A DNA stretch of 60,181 bases from JAEUNX01 sp034004685 (GTDB lineage: Bacteria > Pseudomonadota > Gammaproteobacteria > Burkholderiales > Rhodocyclaceae): NCBI GenBank assembly GCA_034004685.1, contig JAVEWG010000022.1, forward strand, positions 1-60,181, written 5' to 3'. Positions 27,057 to 34,479 of the stretch are shown in pieces; position 1 is the stretch's first letter; every line of letters starts with the position of its first letter. The notes below the pieces were generated by a model. That model did no database searches. It had not been told where the DNA came from and saw nothing but the letters and a program-made list of their open reading frames with translations. The position numbers were made by a program, and so were the translations under genes.

Positions 27057-27686
27057 TCAGCCAGGGAAGGCGCGGCAGTAGTGGAGCAGACGCCCTTTGT
27101 AGGGGCTGCCGTCGCTCAGCGGAGTATTGATGACGGTCTGGTTAAGATCGAAGCCGCAGCCGGCCATCAGACGATTGAAGCTGACGCGATTGCCGCGATT
27201 GGGGTCAATGATCAGGACTTCGGCCGTGGGCGCGGCGTGTTGGTCGATGAAGCCGGCCAGTTGCCAGGCGTGGGCGCGTTCGTAGAGTACGTCGCTGCCG
27301 ATGATGAGATCGAATTTTCCCAGATCAGGATTGGTTCGCTTCCAGTTGCCGGTGGCGTACTTGATTGCCGGCAGGCCATTGAGGGCCAGATTGGTTCGCA
27401 GGAAGGCTTCCACTTCGGGGTGGCAGTCGCTGGCGGTGATGTTGCCGATCCGCCGATGGATCACCAGGCTTGCCAGGCCCAGGCCGCAGCCCACCTCCAG
27501 GACCCGATGGGCGCCGATCTCCCAATCTTCCATGAGGTCGGCGAGCTTTCGGGCGGAGGGCCAGATCTGGCCGAAGAGGGGCCAGCCTGCAGGGGAAATG
27601 CCAGCGGCTTCAGCCGTGCCTTGGGGGTCGAAATACTGCTGGCGGTCGAGCAGGGCGCATATTTCAAGATGGCGGCCCCCCGCCAC
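27057..27686 (-). CDS. Class I SAM-dependent methyltransferase, Methyltransf_16-like
   Basis: 209 residues from a GTG start. The SAM-binding motif is VLEVGCGLGLASLVIHRR, followed by ITASDCHPEV (acidic loop), GKFDLIIGSDVLYE (motif IV region) and EVLIIDPNRGNRVSF. The DVLYE segment and overall length resemble the PF10294 family (METTL21-like protein lysine methyltransferases) and bacterial relatives. The substrate is unknown. It is the last of three minus-strand genes after a cold-shock gene and infA. Those two products act in translation, so a translation-factor target is conceivable but unproven. Confidence 0.8.
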   Translation of the reverse strand: MAGGRHLEICALLDRQQYFDPQGTAEAAGISPAGWPLFGQIWPSARKLADLMEDWEIGAHRVLEVGCGLGLASLVIHRRIGNITASDCHPEVEAFLRTNLALNGLPAIKYATGNWKRTNPDLGKFDLIIGSDVLYERAHAWQLAGFIDQHAAPTAEVLIIDPNRGNRVSFNRLMAGCGFDLNQTVINTPLSDGSPYKGRLLHYCRAFPG

Positions 27687-27746
27687 TGCAACACTCTGAC
27701 GCCTTACTGCATAGCCGGGATTTTCGTGGCTGATGGCGTGCTTGCC

Positions 27747-28004
27747 TTAGCGGCGCCTCGCTGGTGCGGCGCCTGGGGCGCGGCCGGGGAGGTGGCGGAA
27801 AGTGATGCGCCCCTTGCTCAGGTCGTAGGGCGACAGTTCCAGGGAGACGTTATCCCCCGCGATGATGCGGATATGGTGCTTGCGCATCTTGCCGGCGCTG
27901 TAGGCCACCAGGCTGTGACCATTGGTTAGCGTTACGCGAAAGCGCGAATCGGGGAGTACCTCCGCCACCACGCCGTCCATTTCAAGAAGCTCTTCCTTGG
28001 CCAT
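27747..28004 (-). CDS. infA: Translation initiation factor IF-1, tail-extended form
   Basis: OB-fold initiation factor that binds the 30S A site. The 85 residues begin MAKEELLEMDGVVAEVLPD. Core motifs are FRVTLTNGHSLVAYSAGKMR, the RIIAGDNVSLELSPYDLSKG segment and RITFRH. The usual protein is 72 residues; here a basic tail (LPGRAPGAAPARRR) follows. Betaproteobacteria often have two infA genes, and the one in the ribosomal-protein operon lies elsewhere. I infer that this is the second copy, which here sits after a cold-shock gene. GGATGG lies before the start. Confidence 0.93.
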   Translation of the reverse strand: MAKEELLEMDGVVAEVLPDSRFRVTLTNGHSLVAYSAGKMRKHHIRIIAGDNVSLELSPYDLSKGRITFRHLPGRAPGAAPARRR

Positions 28005-28028
28005 GGCCATCCTTCTGGAGAAAACCGT

Positions 28029-28058
28029 AAAAAAGAAAAGCCCGGCACAGGCCGGGCT
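28029..28058 (-). terminator. Terminator of the cold-shock gene
   Basis: AGCCCGGC (28039-28046) and GCCGGGCT (28051-28058) form a perfect eight-pair stem. On the minus strand TTTCTTTTTTA follows. It should end most csp transcripts before infA. Confidence 0.87.
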
Positions 28059-28117
28059 CATCCCGCAGGAAAGTCGACCGGGCCGGGGCCCAGATGAGCA
28101 TTTCCACGGGTTGCCGA

Positions 28118-28327
28118 TCAGTCGGCGATGCGAATGTTCGATGCCTGCTGACCCTTGGGGCCGGCGGTGATGTCGAAGGTGACGCGCTGACCTTCGGTCA
28201 GGCTCTTGAACCCTTGACTCTGGATCGCGGAGAAGTGGGCGAAGAGGTCGTCGCCGCCGCCTTCAGGGCTGATGAACCCGAAACCCTTGGAATCGTTGAA
28301 CCACTTCACGGTACCTGTTGCTGTCAT
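28118..28327 (-). CDS. Cold-shock protein, CspA family
   Basis: 69-residue single-stranded nucleic-acid chaperone. RNP1 is KGFGFISPEGG and RNP2 is DDLFAHFSAI. MTATGTVKWFNDS is the standard start, at ATG 28327 with AAGGAAG upstream. QRVTFDITAGPKGQQASNI completes the fold. The copy number and induction of this particular member cannot be judged here. A leader of up to about 150 bases precedes it, as is usual for cold-shock genes whose RNA structure controls translation. Confidence 0.96.
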   Translation of the reverse strand: MTATGTVKWFNDSKGFGFISPEGGGDDLFAHFSAIQSQGFKSLTEGQRVTFDITAGPKGQQASNIRIAD

Positions 28328-28678
28328 ATCTTGAACTTCCTTAAAAAATAAAGGGCCATGCCCCTGAATGAGGGCGAAGGTCAAGACGGCGAGATGGTGA
28401 GGGAAGAACGCTGCAGGACTGCAGACTTAGACCGGACAACAACGGCACTACTTGAGAATCGCCAGCGCACTCTGCGCCCTAAGCCAGGCAATTGCAAACA
28501 AAAAGATTTTTCTTACAGGTCTGGGGGCTGCCGGAATTCATGGGCGGGTGCTGGGTGCGAGGACCTGGTGAGGCAATAAACCGGCAAGGGGCTCTGCCCA
28601 GGCGTGTATTGTTGGTGCGCTTATGCAGGTTGGCGCATGGGCATCCGATTTGTAGCCATTCCACAGTGAGTCCCTTTG
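28328..28678. other. Divergent intergenic region between csp and the protease gene
   Basis: 351 bases without a convincing gene. The part next to csp probably holds its long 5' leader, ending in an A/T-rich stretch with AAGGAAG. The stretch around 28491-28515 is A/T-rich and may hold promoters. I could not identify good hexamer pairs for either gene. Confidence 0.4.
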
Positions 28679-29410
28679 ATGATCGAAACCCTCCTGTTGA
28701 CCGCCGCGGGCGTCTTCACCTTCGCGGGCGGGCGCGCCCTGACCAATGCCAGCGGTTTCTTTTTCGAGCGCGACGGACGGCTGTTCCTGGTGACCAGCCG
28801 CCACGTGATGATGGATCGGCCGAGTCGTCATTTCCCGGATCGCCTGGAAATCGAGCTGCACATCGACCCGGAGAACATGGCCAGGTCTACCGGTTTTTCC
28901 ATTCCCCTGTATCGGGACGGCAAGAGCTTATGGCGCCAGGGGATGGATTCGGCGGGGGAGATCGACATGGCCGTCATCGAAATCGATCGTTCGGCCTTGC
29001 CGGCGACCACCGTCTATCGGGCCTTCACCCCTGCCCACTTGCACAACCCGACCGATCAGGTGGAGGTGGGTTCATCGGTGCTGGTGGTGGGGTTTCCCCT
29101 GGGCTTTCATGACACCCTCCACCATCTGCCGGTGGTGCGCCAGGCGGGTATCGCCTCGTCTTTTGGCCTGCGTTTCCAGGGCCAGGGCTATTTTTTGACC
29201 GATGCCCGGACCCATCGGGGAGGCAGTGGCGCACCGGTGGTGATGCGGGCTGGCGAGGGTAATCCTGGCCATGGGGATCTGCCCTGGATACTCCTGGGGG
29301 TACATTCGGCCCGGCTCGACATGGGGGGGCGGGATCTGTGGCTTGATGAGGCCCTGGGTCTGAACTGCGCGTGGTACGCCGACATCCTGCTCATGCTCAC
29401 CGATCACTGA
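28679..29410 (+). CDS. Trypsin-like serine protease domain protein
   Basis: 243 residues. The triad is visible: His in FLVTSRHVM, Asp in GEIDMAVIEID and Ser in THRGGSGAPVV. This fits an S1/trypsin-2 fold without a PDZ domain, shorter than DegP/HtrA. The N-terminus is moderately hydrophobic (LLLTAAGVFTFAG) but lacks a basic n-region, so export is doubtful. The gene ends 52 bases before the CIRCE element of groESL and reads the same way. It is not obviously part of that operon, because the groESL promoter lies between. An ATG at 28679 is preferred to the TTG one codon earlier. Confidence 0.8.
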   Translation: MIETLLLTAAGVFTFAGGRALTNASGFFFERDGRLFLVTSRHVMMDRPSRHFPDRLEIELHIDPENMARSTGFSIPLYRDGKSLWRQGMDSAGEIDMAVIEIDRSALPATTVYRAFTPAHLHNPTDQVEVGSSVLVVGFPLGFHDTLHHLPVVRQAGIASSFGLRFQGQGYFLTDARTHRGGSGAPVVMRAGEGNPGHGDLPWILLGVHSARLDMGGRDLWLDEALGLNCAWYADILLMLTDH

Positions 29411-29433
29411 GTGAGAAATTTTGGGATGGGCCC

Positions 29434-29463
29434 CTTGAAAAGGCCTCCCCCCGTCCCTATCAT
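29434..29463 (+). promoter_or_regulatory. groESL promoter, sigma-70 with overlapping sigma-32-like elements
   Basis: TTGAAA (29435-29440), a 17-base spacer and TATCAT (29458-29463) form a good sigma-70 promoter. The same DNA reads CTTGAAA and, 14 bases on, CCCTATCAT, which resembles a heat-shock sigma-32 promoter. The operator starts at the last base of the -10. Confidence 0.75.
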
Positions 29464-29489
29464 TAGCACTCGTTAGACGTGAGTGCTAA
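29463..29489 (+). promoter_or_regulatory. CIRCE operator (HrcA binding site)
   Basis: Exact consensus TTAGCACTC-N9-GAGTGCTAA. HrcA bound here would cover the transcription start and repress groESL until heat shock. The hrcA gene is not in the window. Confidence 0.98.
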
Positions 29490-29572
29490 CAACCGGCCCG
29501 GATGCCGGGTGTTGATCGAATCGTTCGCGGGAATCCCCGCCTTGTTAATACAGAAACAATAGGAGCCCATCC

Positions 29573-29863
29573 ATGAAAATCCGTCCCTTGCATGATCGCG
29601 TGATCGTCAAGCGCATCGAAGCCGAACGCACTACCGCCTCCGGCATCGTGATTCCTGACTCCGCTGGTGAAAAGCCGGATCAGGGCGAAGTGATCGCCGT
29701 CGGCAATGGCAAGATCCTGGAAAACGGCGACGTGCGCCCCATGGCCGTGAAGGCCGGTGATCGGGTGCTGTTTGGCAAGTATGCCGGCCAGGGCGTGAAG
29801 GTTGATGGCCAGGAACTGCTGGTCATGCGCGAAGAAGACATCATGGGCGTGGTCGAGGCCTGA
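29573..29863 (+). CDS. groES: Co-chaperonin GroES
   Basis: 96-residue subunit of the heptameric lid of the GroEL chamber. MKIRPLHDRVIVKRIEAERT is the standard start. The mobile loop is at about 16-33 (ERTTASGIVIPDSAGE), and GEVIAVGNGKI and KAGDRVLFGKYAG are conserved. AGGAG precedes the ATG. It is controlled by the CIRCE operator about 85 bases upstream and forms one operon with groEL, which starts 46 bases downstream. Confidence 0.98.
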   Translation: MKIRPLHDRVIVKRIEAERTTASGIVIPDSAGEKPDQGEVIAVGNGKILENGDVRPMAVKAGDRVLFGKYAGQGVKVDGQELLVMREEDIMGVVEA

Positions 29864-29909
29864 ACGGCTTCCCGTCCCGGTTCAATCCACAGAATTCAAG
29901 GAGTAAAGA

Positions 29910-31559
29910 ATGGCTGCTAAAGAAGTCAAATTCGGTGATTCCGCCCGTGCCCGCATGGTCGAAGGCGTCAACATCCTGGCCGATGCCGTCAAGGTGACCC
30001 TGGGCCCCAAGGGCCGTAACGTGGTGCTGGAGCGTTCCTTCGGTGGCCCGACCGTCACCAAGGACGGCGTTTCCGTGGCCAAGGAAATCGAACTGAAGGA
30101 CAAGTTCGCCAACATGGGGGCCCAGATGGTCAAGGAAGTGGCTTCCAAGACCTCCGATATCGCCGGTGATGGCACCACCACCGCTACTGTGCTGGCCCAG
30201 TCCATCGTGCGGGAAGGCATGAAGTTCGTGGCCGCCGGCATGAACCCGATGGACCTCAAGCGCGGCATCGACAAAGCTGTGATCGCCACCATCGAAGAGC
30301 TGAAGAAGATCTCCAAGCCCTGTTCCACCAACAAGGAAATCGCCCAGGTTGGCTCCATTTCCGCCAACTCCGACGCCGACATCGGCGGCATCATCGCCAG
30401 CGCGATGGAAAAGGTTGGCAAGGAAGGCGTGATCACCGTTGAAGACGGCAAGTCCTTGCAAAACGAGCTGGACGTCGTCGAAGGCATGCAGTTCGACCGC
30501 GGCTACCTGTCCCCCTACTTCATCAACAACCCGGACAAGCAGATCGCCATCCTGGACAACCCCTTTGTCCTGCTCTTCGACAAGAAAATCTCCAACATCC
30601 GCGACCTGCTGCCGGTGCTGGAGCAGGTCGCCAAGGCTGGCCGCCCCCTGCTGATCGTTGCCGAAGACGTGGAAGGCGAAGCCCTGGCCACCCTGGTGGT
30701 GAATAACATTCGTGGCATCCTGAAGACCTGCGCCGTCAAGGCGCCTGGTTTTGGTGACCGTCGCAAGGCCATGCTGGAAGACATCGCCATCCTGACCGGC
30801 GGCCAGGTGATCGCCGAGGAAGTTGGCCTGACCCTGGAAAAGGCTTCCCTGCAGGACCTGGGCCAAGCCAAGCGTATCGAAGTGGGCAAGGAAAACACCA
30901 TCATCATCGACGGGGCCGGCGACGCCACCAACATCGAAGCCCGGGTCAAGCAGATCCGCGTCCAGATCGAGGAAGCCACTTCCGACTATGACCGTGAAAA
31001 GCTGCAAGAGCGCGTGGCCAAGCTAGCCGGCGGCGTTGCCGTGATCAAGGTCGGTGCCGCCACCGAAGTGGAAATGAAGGAAAAGAAGGCCCGCGTGGAA
31101 GACGCCCTGCACGCCACCCGCGCTGCGGTGGAAGAAGGCATCGTTCCTGGCGGTGGCGTGGCCCTGCTGCGTGCCCGGGCTGCCCTGGGCAGTCTGAAGG
31201 GTGACAACCACGACCAGGACGCCGGCATCAAGATCGTGCTGCGTGCCATGGAGCAGCCCCTGCGGGAGATCGTCGCCAACGCCGGTGACGAGCCCTCCGT
31301 GGTGGTGAACGAAGTGGTCAAGGGTGCCGGCAACTACGGCTTCAACGCTGCCACTGGCGAGTACGGCGACATGGTGGAAATGGGCGTGCTGGACCCCACC
31401 AAGGTGACCCGTTCCGCCCTGCAGAACGCCGCCTCCGTGGCTGGCTTGATGCTCACCACCGACTGCATGGTGGCCGAGCTTGCCGAAGACAAGCCCGCCG
31501 GTGGTATGCCTGACATGAGCGGCATGGGCGGCATGGGCGGCATGGGCATGGGGATGTAA
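29910..31559 (+). CDS. groEL: Chaperonin GroEL
   Basis: 549-residue subunit of the 14-mer folding chamber. KVTLGPKGRNVVLERSFG, DGTTTATVLAQ and VVNEVVKGAGNYGFNAATGE are ATP-binding and family blocks. The apical domain is intact. The tail has the usual Gly-Gly-Met repeats (SGMGGMGGMGMGM). AAGGAG lies nine bases before the ATG. Codon use is strongly biased toward a few codons, as in highly expressed genes, compared with the neighbours. Confidence 0.99.
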   Translation: MAAKEVKFGDSARARMVEGVNILADAVKVTLGPKGRNVVLERSFGGPTVTKDGVSVAKEIELKDKFANMGAQMVKEVASKTSDIAGDGTTTATVLAQSIVREGMKFVAAGMNPMDLKRGIDKAVIATIEELKKISKPCSTNKEIAQVGSISANSDADIGGIIASAMEKVGKEGVITVEDGKSLQNELDVVEGMQFDRGYLSPYFINNPDKQIAILDNPFVLLFDKKISNIRDLLPVLEQVAKAGRPLLIVAEDVEGEALATLVVNNIRGILKTCAVKAPGFGDRRKAMLEDIAILTGGQVIAEEVGLTLEKASLQDLGQAKRIEVGKENTIIIDGAGDATNIEARVKQIRVQIEEATSDYDREKLQERVAKLAGGVAVIKVGAATEVEMKEKKARVEDALHATRAAVEEGIVPGGGVALLRARAALGSLKGDNHDQDAGIKIVLRAMEQPLREIVANAGDEPSVVVNEVVKGAGNYGFNAATGEYGDMVEMGVLDPTKVTRSALQNAASVAGLMLTTDCMVAELAEDKPAGGMPDMSGMGGMGGMGMGM

Positions 31560-31605
31560 TCCCGCGTCCCTGACCCAGCGGGCCCTCGTGGGGGCCTGGC
31601 CTGTC

Positions 31606-31643
31606 AAAAAAACCCCGGTAGCCGAAAGGCTCCGGGGTTTTTC
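31606..31643 (+). terminator. Rho-independent terminator of groESL
   Basis: ACCCCGG-T-AGCC-GAAA-GGCT-CCGGGGT forms a long stem with a GAAA tetraloop and one bulged T, followed by TTTTTCG. An A-run precedes it. Confidence 0.92.
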
Positions 31644-31902
31644 GTTTGCCCCGCCAGGGGCCGGCTGCGTTCTCGGACCAAGGGGCGGCTGGCGGTGGAT
31701 CGGGCCGCCCGCAATTCCGATAACCCCAGGAACCCCGGCATCCCGATCCAGGTCCCAATCGCTGACGAAGGTGGTGCTGGCCAGTGTTGCCCGCCTGATT
31801 TCATCTATGCTCAAGAAAATCCAACTCATCCACCTTCAGCGTGGATTGCCGTCTGGAAGTCCTCGGGCTTAACGGTTGCGGCGGATATCGGGGGGAAATC
31901 CC
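31644..31902. other. Intergenic region between groEL terminator and HicA-like gene
   Basis: About 260 bases without a convincing open frame on either strand. The sequence changes from G+C-rich to a more balanced composition toward the HicA-like gene. No RNA gene or repeat was recognised. Confidence 0.4.
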
Positions 31903-32214
31903 ATGAGTACAAAACATATGAATTTGCTGCGGAGCATCTTCCATGACCCGCCCAGCGCCAATACCCACTGGCGGGAGGTGGAATCTCTCTTGCGCCATCT
32001 GGGCGCGGAAATGGAGCCTTCCCACGGTGCCCGGTTCCGGGTGGTGCTACACGGAGTGGAAGGCTTTCTTCACCATCCCCACCATGGCAACGTCTGTAGT
32101 CCCCAGTTCATCCAGCAGTTACGACACTTTCTGGCCGGCGCTGGGGTGAGTCCATCCCAGTACGAACTGGACCACGCACCCGATCGAGCCGGCTCTTCGC
32201 CGCCCCAACGCTAA
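31903..32214 (+). CDS. HicA-like putative mRNA interferase, no HicB neighbour
   Basis: 103 residues. The pattern STKHMNLLRSIFHDPPS, WREVESLLRHLGAEM, then SHGARFRVVLHGVEGFLHHPH and FIQQLRHFLAGAGVSP fits the HicA dsRBD-like fold: helix, strands, then a His-rich strand and a final helix. It belongs to the variant in which GSH is replaced by SHGAR/GSR, so catalytic equivalence is uncertain. HicA proteins normally cleave mRNA and are neutralised by HicB. No hicB gene lies on either side. It may be a harmless divergent member or have a distant antitoxin. A later ATG at 31918 is possible. Confidence 0.6.
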   Translation: MSTKHMNLLRSIFHDPPSANTHWREVESLLRHLGAEMEPSHGARFRVVLHGVEGFLHHPHHGNVCSPQFIQQLRHFLAGAGVSPSQYELDHAPDRAGSSPPQR

Positions 32215-32286
32215 CACCCGGGGGACTGGCCTGGGCAGGACCGGCGCCCCATGACCGGAGCATATGTCAGCCCTTCCGGCATCCGA

Positions 32287-32493
32287 TTACTCGTCGCCCG
32301 CCATGACCCAGCAGTCATCGGAAATTGCGTAAAGCGGATGATGTTCGTAGGTGCACCCCACGGCCGGCTTGTTGTCCCAGATCCACTCGGCCAGATGCCG
32401 TTCCTGGGTTTCGCTCATGGAACCGCCGTTCATGTTGTGTGCCCAGATTTCGGCGTCGTGATGGCTGGTCAGCTTCATGTTTTCGGTCATCAT
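32287..32493 (-). CDS. Small hypothetical protein, 68 residues
   Basis: The product starts MMTENMKLTSHHDAEIWAHN and ends DDCWVMAGDE. It is acidic and rich in His, Trp and Met. AAGGAG lies eight bases before the double ATG (32493/32490), which is good evidence that it is translated. There is no signal peptide or membrane segment. I do not recognise the family. Its stop is 72 bases from the stop of the convergent HicA-like gene. Function is unknown. Confidence 0.5.
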   Translation of the reverse strand: MMTENMKLTSHHDAEIWAHNMNGGSMSETQERHLAEWIWDNKPAVGCTYEHHPLYAISDDCWVMAGDE

Positions 32494-32621
32494 TTGTCTG
32501 CTCCTTGATCCGCCTGAGGGCACTAAGCGCCTTCTTTTCAATATGGATCATAAAGGCCGGGTGGTCCAAAGGGATTTCCGCCAGCCTGACGCGCTAAATG
32601 AAAACCGAACGGTCGCGCCAA

Positions 32622-32653
32622 ATAGGAAAGCCGACCCTGGGGCCGGCTTTCCT
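32622..32653 (-). terminator. Hairpin after the tRNA-Val pair
   Basis: AGGAAAGCCG and CGGCTTTCCT pair perfectly (ten pairs) around a ten-base loop. On the minus strand only ATTTGG follows, so the T-run is poor. It lies seven bases past the end of the downstream tRNA. Confidence 0.6.
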
Positions 32654-32659
32654 GTGATC

Positions 32660-32734
32660 TGGTGGGCGGTACTGGGATCGAACCAGTGACCCCTGCCGTG
32701 TGAAGGCAGTGCTCTACCGCTGAGCTAACCGCCC
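32660..32734 (-). tRNA. tRNA-Val (CAC), copy 2 of a tandem pair
   Basis: 75 bases with CCA encoded. Acceptor GGGCGGT/ACCGCCC, D arm GCTCAGCGGTAGAGC, anticodon stem CTGCC/GGCAG with loop TTCACAC (anticodon CAC), and T arm ACTGG-TTCGATC-CCAGT. It is identical in sequence to the upstream copy, from which it is separated by 67 bases. Confidence 0.97.
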
Positions 32735-32801
32735 GAATTGAACCGGGTGAGTCACCCTGATCGTTCGGGTTCTTGCCGGGATTGCAACCCATTGATTTTA
32801 C

Positions 32802-32876
32802 TGGTGGGCGGTACTGGGATCGAACCAGTGACCCCTGCCGTGTGAAGGCAGTGCTCTACCGCTGAGCTAACCGCCC
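32802..32876 (-). tRNA. tRNA-Val (CAC), copy 1 of a tandem pair
   Basis: Same 75-base sequence and cloverleaf as the copy at 32660-32734. It is the first to be transcribed from the promoter at 32894-32923. No terminator lies between the copies, so they are probably cut from one precursor. Confidence 0.97.
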
Positions 32877-32893
32877 GGGCAAGAAGAGGCCGG

Positions 32894-32923
32894 ATTTTAA
32901 TGATCAGGACCCTCCGTCGTCAA
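32894..32923 (-). promoter_or_regulatory. Sigma-70 promoter of the tRNA-Val pair
   Basis: On the minus strand: TTGACG (32923-32918), an 18-base spacer and TAAAAT (32899-32894). The first tRNA begins 17 bases beyond the -10 element. Confidence 0.78.
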
Positions 32924-33006
32924 GGTGATCGAGCAGGGGCGGTGCGGCGAGGTGGGGGATTCGCGTAGAATCGCGGCTCTTCGGTACTTCTCCCGCGCAA
33001 TTTGTC

Positions 33007-34404
33007 ATGGCTTCCATCGTCCGTACCCGCTTTGCCCCCAGTCCCACCGGTTTTCTCCACATCGGTGGCGCCCGCACGGCCCTGTTTTCCTGGGCCTATG
33101 CCCGCCGCCACGGGGGCCAGTTCATCCTGCGGATCGAGGATACGGACGTGGCCCGCTCCACCCCCGAGGCGGTGCAGGCCATCCTGGACGGCATGGGCTG
33201 GCTGGACCTTGGCTGGGACGAGGGGCCCTTCTATCAGATGCAACGGATGGACCGCTACAAGGCGGTGATCCAGGAAATGCTGGCTGCCGGTACCGCCTAC
33301 CACTGCTACATGCCCCCGGAAGAGCTGGAGGCCCTGCGGGAGGCCCAGCGGGCCCGGGGCGAGAAACCCCGCTACGACGGCCGCTGGCGGCCCGAGCCGG
33401 GCAAGCTGCTGCCGGCCCCGCCTGCTGGCGTAGCGCCAGTGGTCCGCTTCAAGAACCCCGCCGATGGGGTGGTGGCCTGGGATGACCAAGTGAAGGGGCG
33501 TATCGAGTTCGCCAATACCGAGCTGGACGATCTCGTCATCGCCCGGGCCGATGGCACGCCCACCTACAACTTCTGCGTGGTGGTGGACGATTGGGACATG
33601 GGTATCACCCATGTGATCCGGGGTGACGATCACGTGAATAACACCCCTCGCCAGATCAATATCCTGAAAGCCCTGGGCGCCCAGGTGCCCCTCTACGCCC
33701 ATCTCTCCATGATTCTTGGCGATGACGGCCAGAAGCTCTCCAAGCGCCATGGGGCGGTCTCGGTCACTCAGTACGACGAGGATGGTTACCTGCCCGAGGC
33801 GGTGATCAACTACCTGGCCCGCCTGGGCTGGAGCCACGGAGACGACGAGATCTTCTCCCGGGAGCAGTTGGTGGAATGGTTCGATCTGGACCACATCACG
33901 CCTTCCGCCGCCCAGTTCAACACCGAAAAGCTCAACTGGCTCAACGCCCATTACATCAAACAGACCGACAATGCCCGCCTGGCCAGCCAGGTGGCCAGCC
34001 GCCTGGCCCGGCGTGGGGTGGATCCGGAAACCGGGCCTTCCTTGGAGGCAGTAGTGGCCCTCTACAAGGAACGGGTGAACAACCTCAATCAGCTGGCGGA
34101 CGAGGCCGAGGGCTACCTGCTGGTGCTGCACCCGGCTCCCGAGGTGATCGCCCAGCACCTTACCGACACCGCCAGGGCTGCCCTGGCCAGCCTCAAGGGG
34201 CGCCTGGCGGAAGTGGCCTGGGAGAAGCCTGCCCTCAACCAGGCCATCAAGGACACCATGGCCGAACACAGCCTGAAAATGCCCCAGGTGGCCATCCCCT
34301 TGCGGGTCGCCCTGCTGGGCGTCCCCCAGACCCCCTCCATCGACGCAGTGCTGGAAGTGCTGGGCCGGGAGCGGGTGATGAAACGGCTGGCGCGTTACGT
34401 CTGA
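33007..34404 (+). CDS. gltX: Glutamyl-tRNA synthetase
   Basis: Class I synthetase that charges tRNA-Glu. The 465 residues are the normal length. The HIGH-type motif is PSPTGFLHIGGART (11-24) and the KMSKS-type loop is KLSKRHG (243-249). LRIEDTDVARS and RGDDHVNNTPRQ complete the catalytic core, and a helical anticodon-binding domain follows. The start ATGGCTTCC follows AATTTGTC with no clear ribosome site, but the N-terminus fits exactly. A TAGAAT about 35 bases upstream may be its -10. A hairpin terminator follows. Confidence 0.97.
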   Translation: MASIVRTRFAPSPTGFLHIGGARTALFSWAYARRHGGQFILRIEDTDVARSTPEAVQAILDGMGWLDLGWDEGPFYQMQRMDRYKAVIQEMLAAGTAYHCYMPPEELEALREAQRARGEKPRYDGRWRPEPGKLLPAPPAGVAPVVRFKNPADGVVAWDDQVKGRIEFANTELDDLVIARADGTPTYNFCVVVDDWDMGITHVIRGDDHVNNTPRQINILKALGAQVPLYAHLSMILGDDGQKLSKRHGAVSVTQYDEDGYLPEAVINYLARLGWSHGDDEIFSREQLVEWFDLDHITPSAAQFNTEKLNWLNAHYIKQTDNARLASQVASRLARRGVDPETGPSLEAVVALYKERVNNLNQLADEAEGYLLVLHPAPEVIAQHLTDTARAALASLKGRLAEVAWEKPALNQAIKDTMAEHSLKMPQVAIPLRVALLGVPQTPSIDAVLEVLGRERVMKRLARYV

Positions 34405-34428
34405 TCGAGGGGACCGCCTGAACGCACA

Positions 34429-34457
34429 ACGGCCGCCCGAGGGCGGCCGCTTGTTTG
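34429..34457 (+). terminator. Hairpin terminator between gltX and the glycine-zipper gene
   Basis: CGGCCGCC-CGA-GGGCGGCCG, a nearly perfect stem, followed by CTTGTTTGG. It may serve both convergent genes. Confidence 0.65.
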
Positions 34458-34479
34458 GTGCGCTGGTGTAGGGGGACGC

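Noticed and set aside
32251..32508. hicB-like partner downstream of the HicA-like gene
   Set aside because: The plus-strand frame here has no HicB features and is the shadow of the 68-residue minus-strand gene, which has the better ribosome site.
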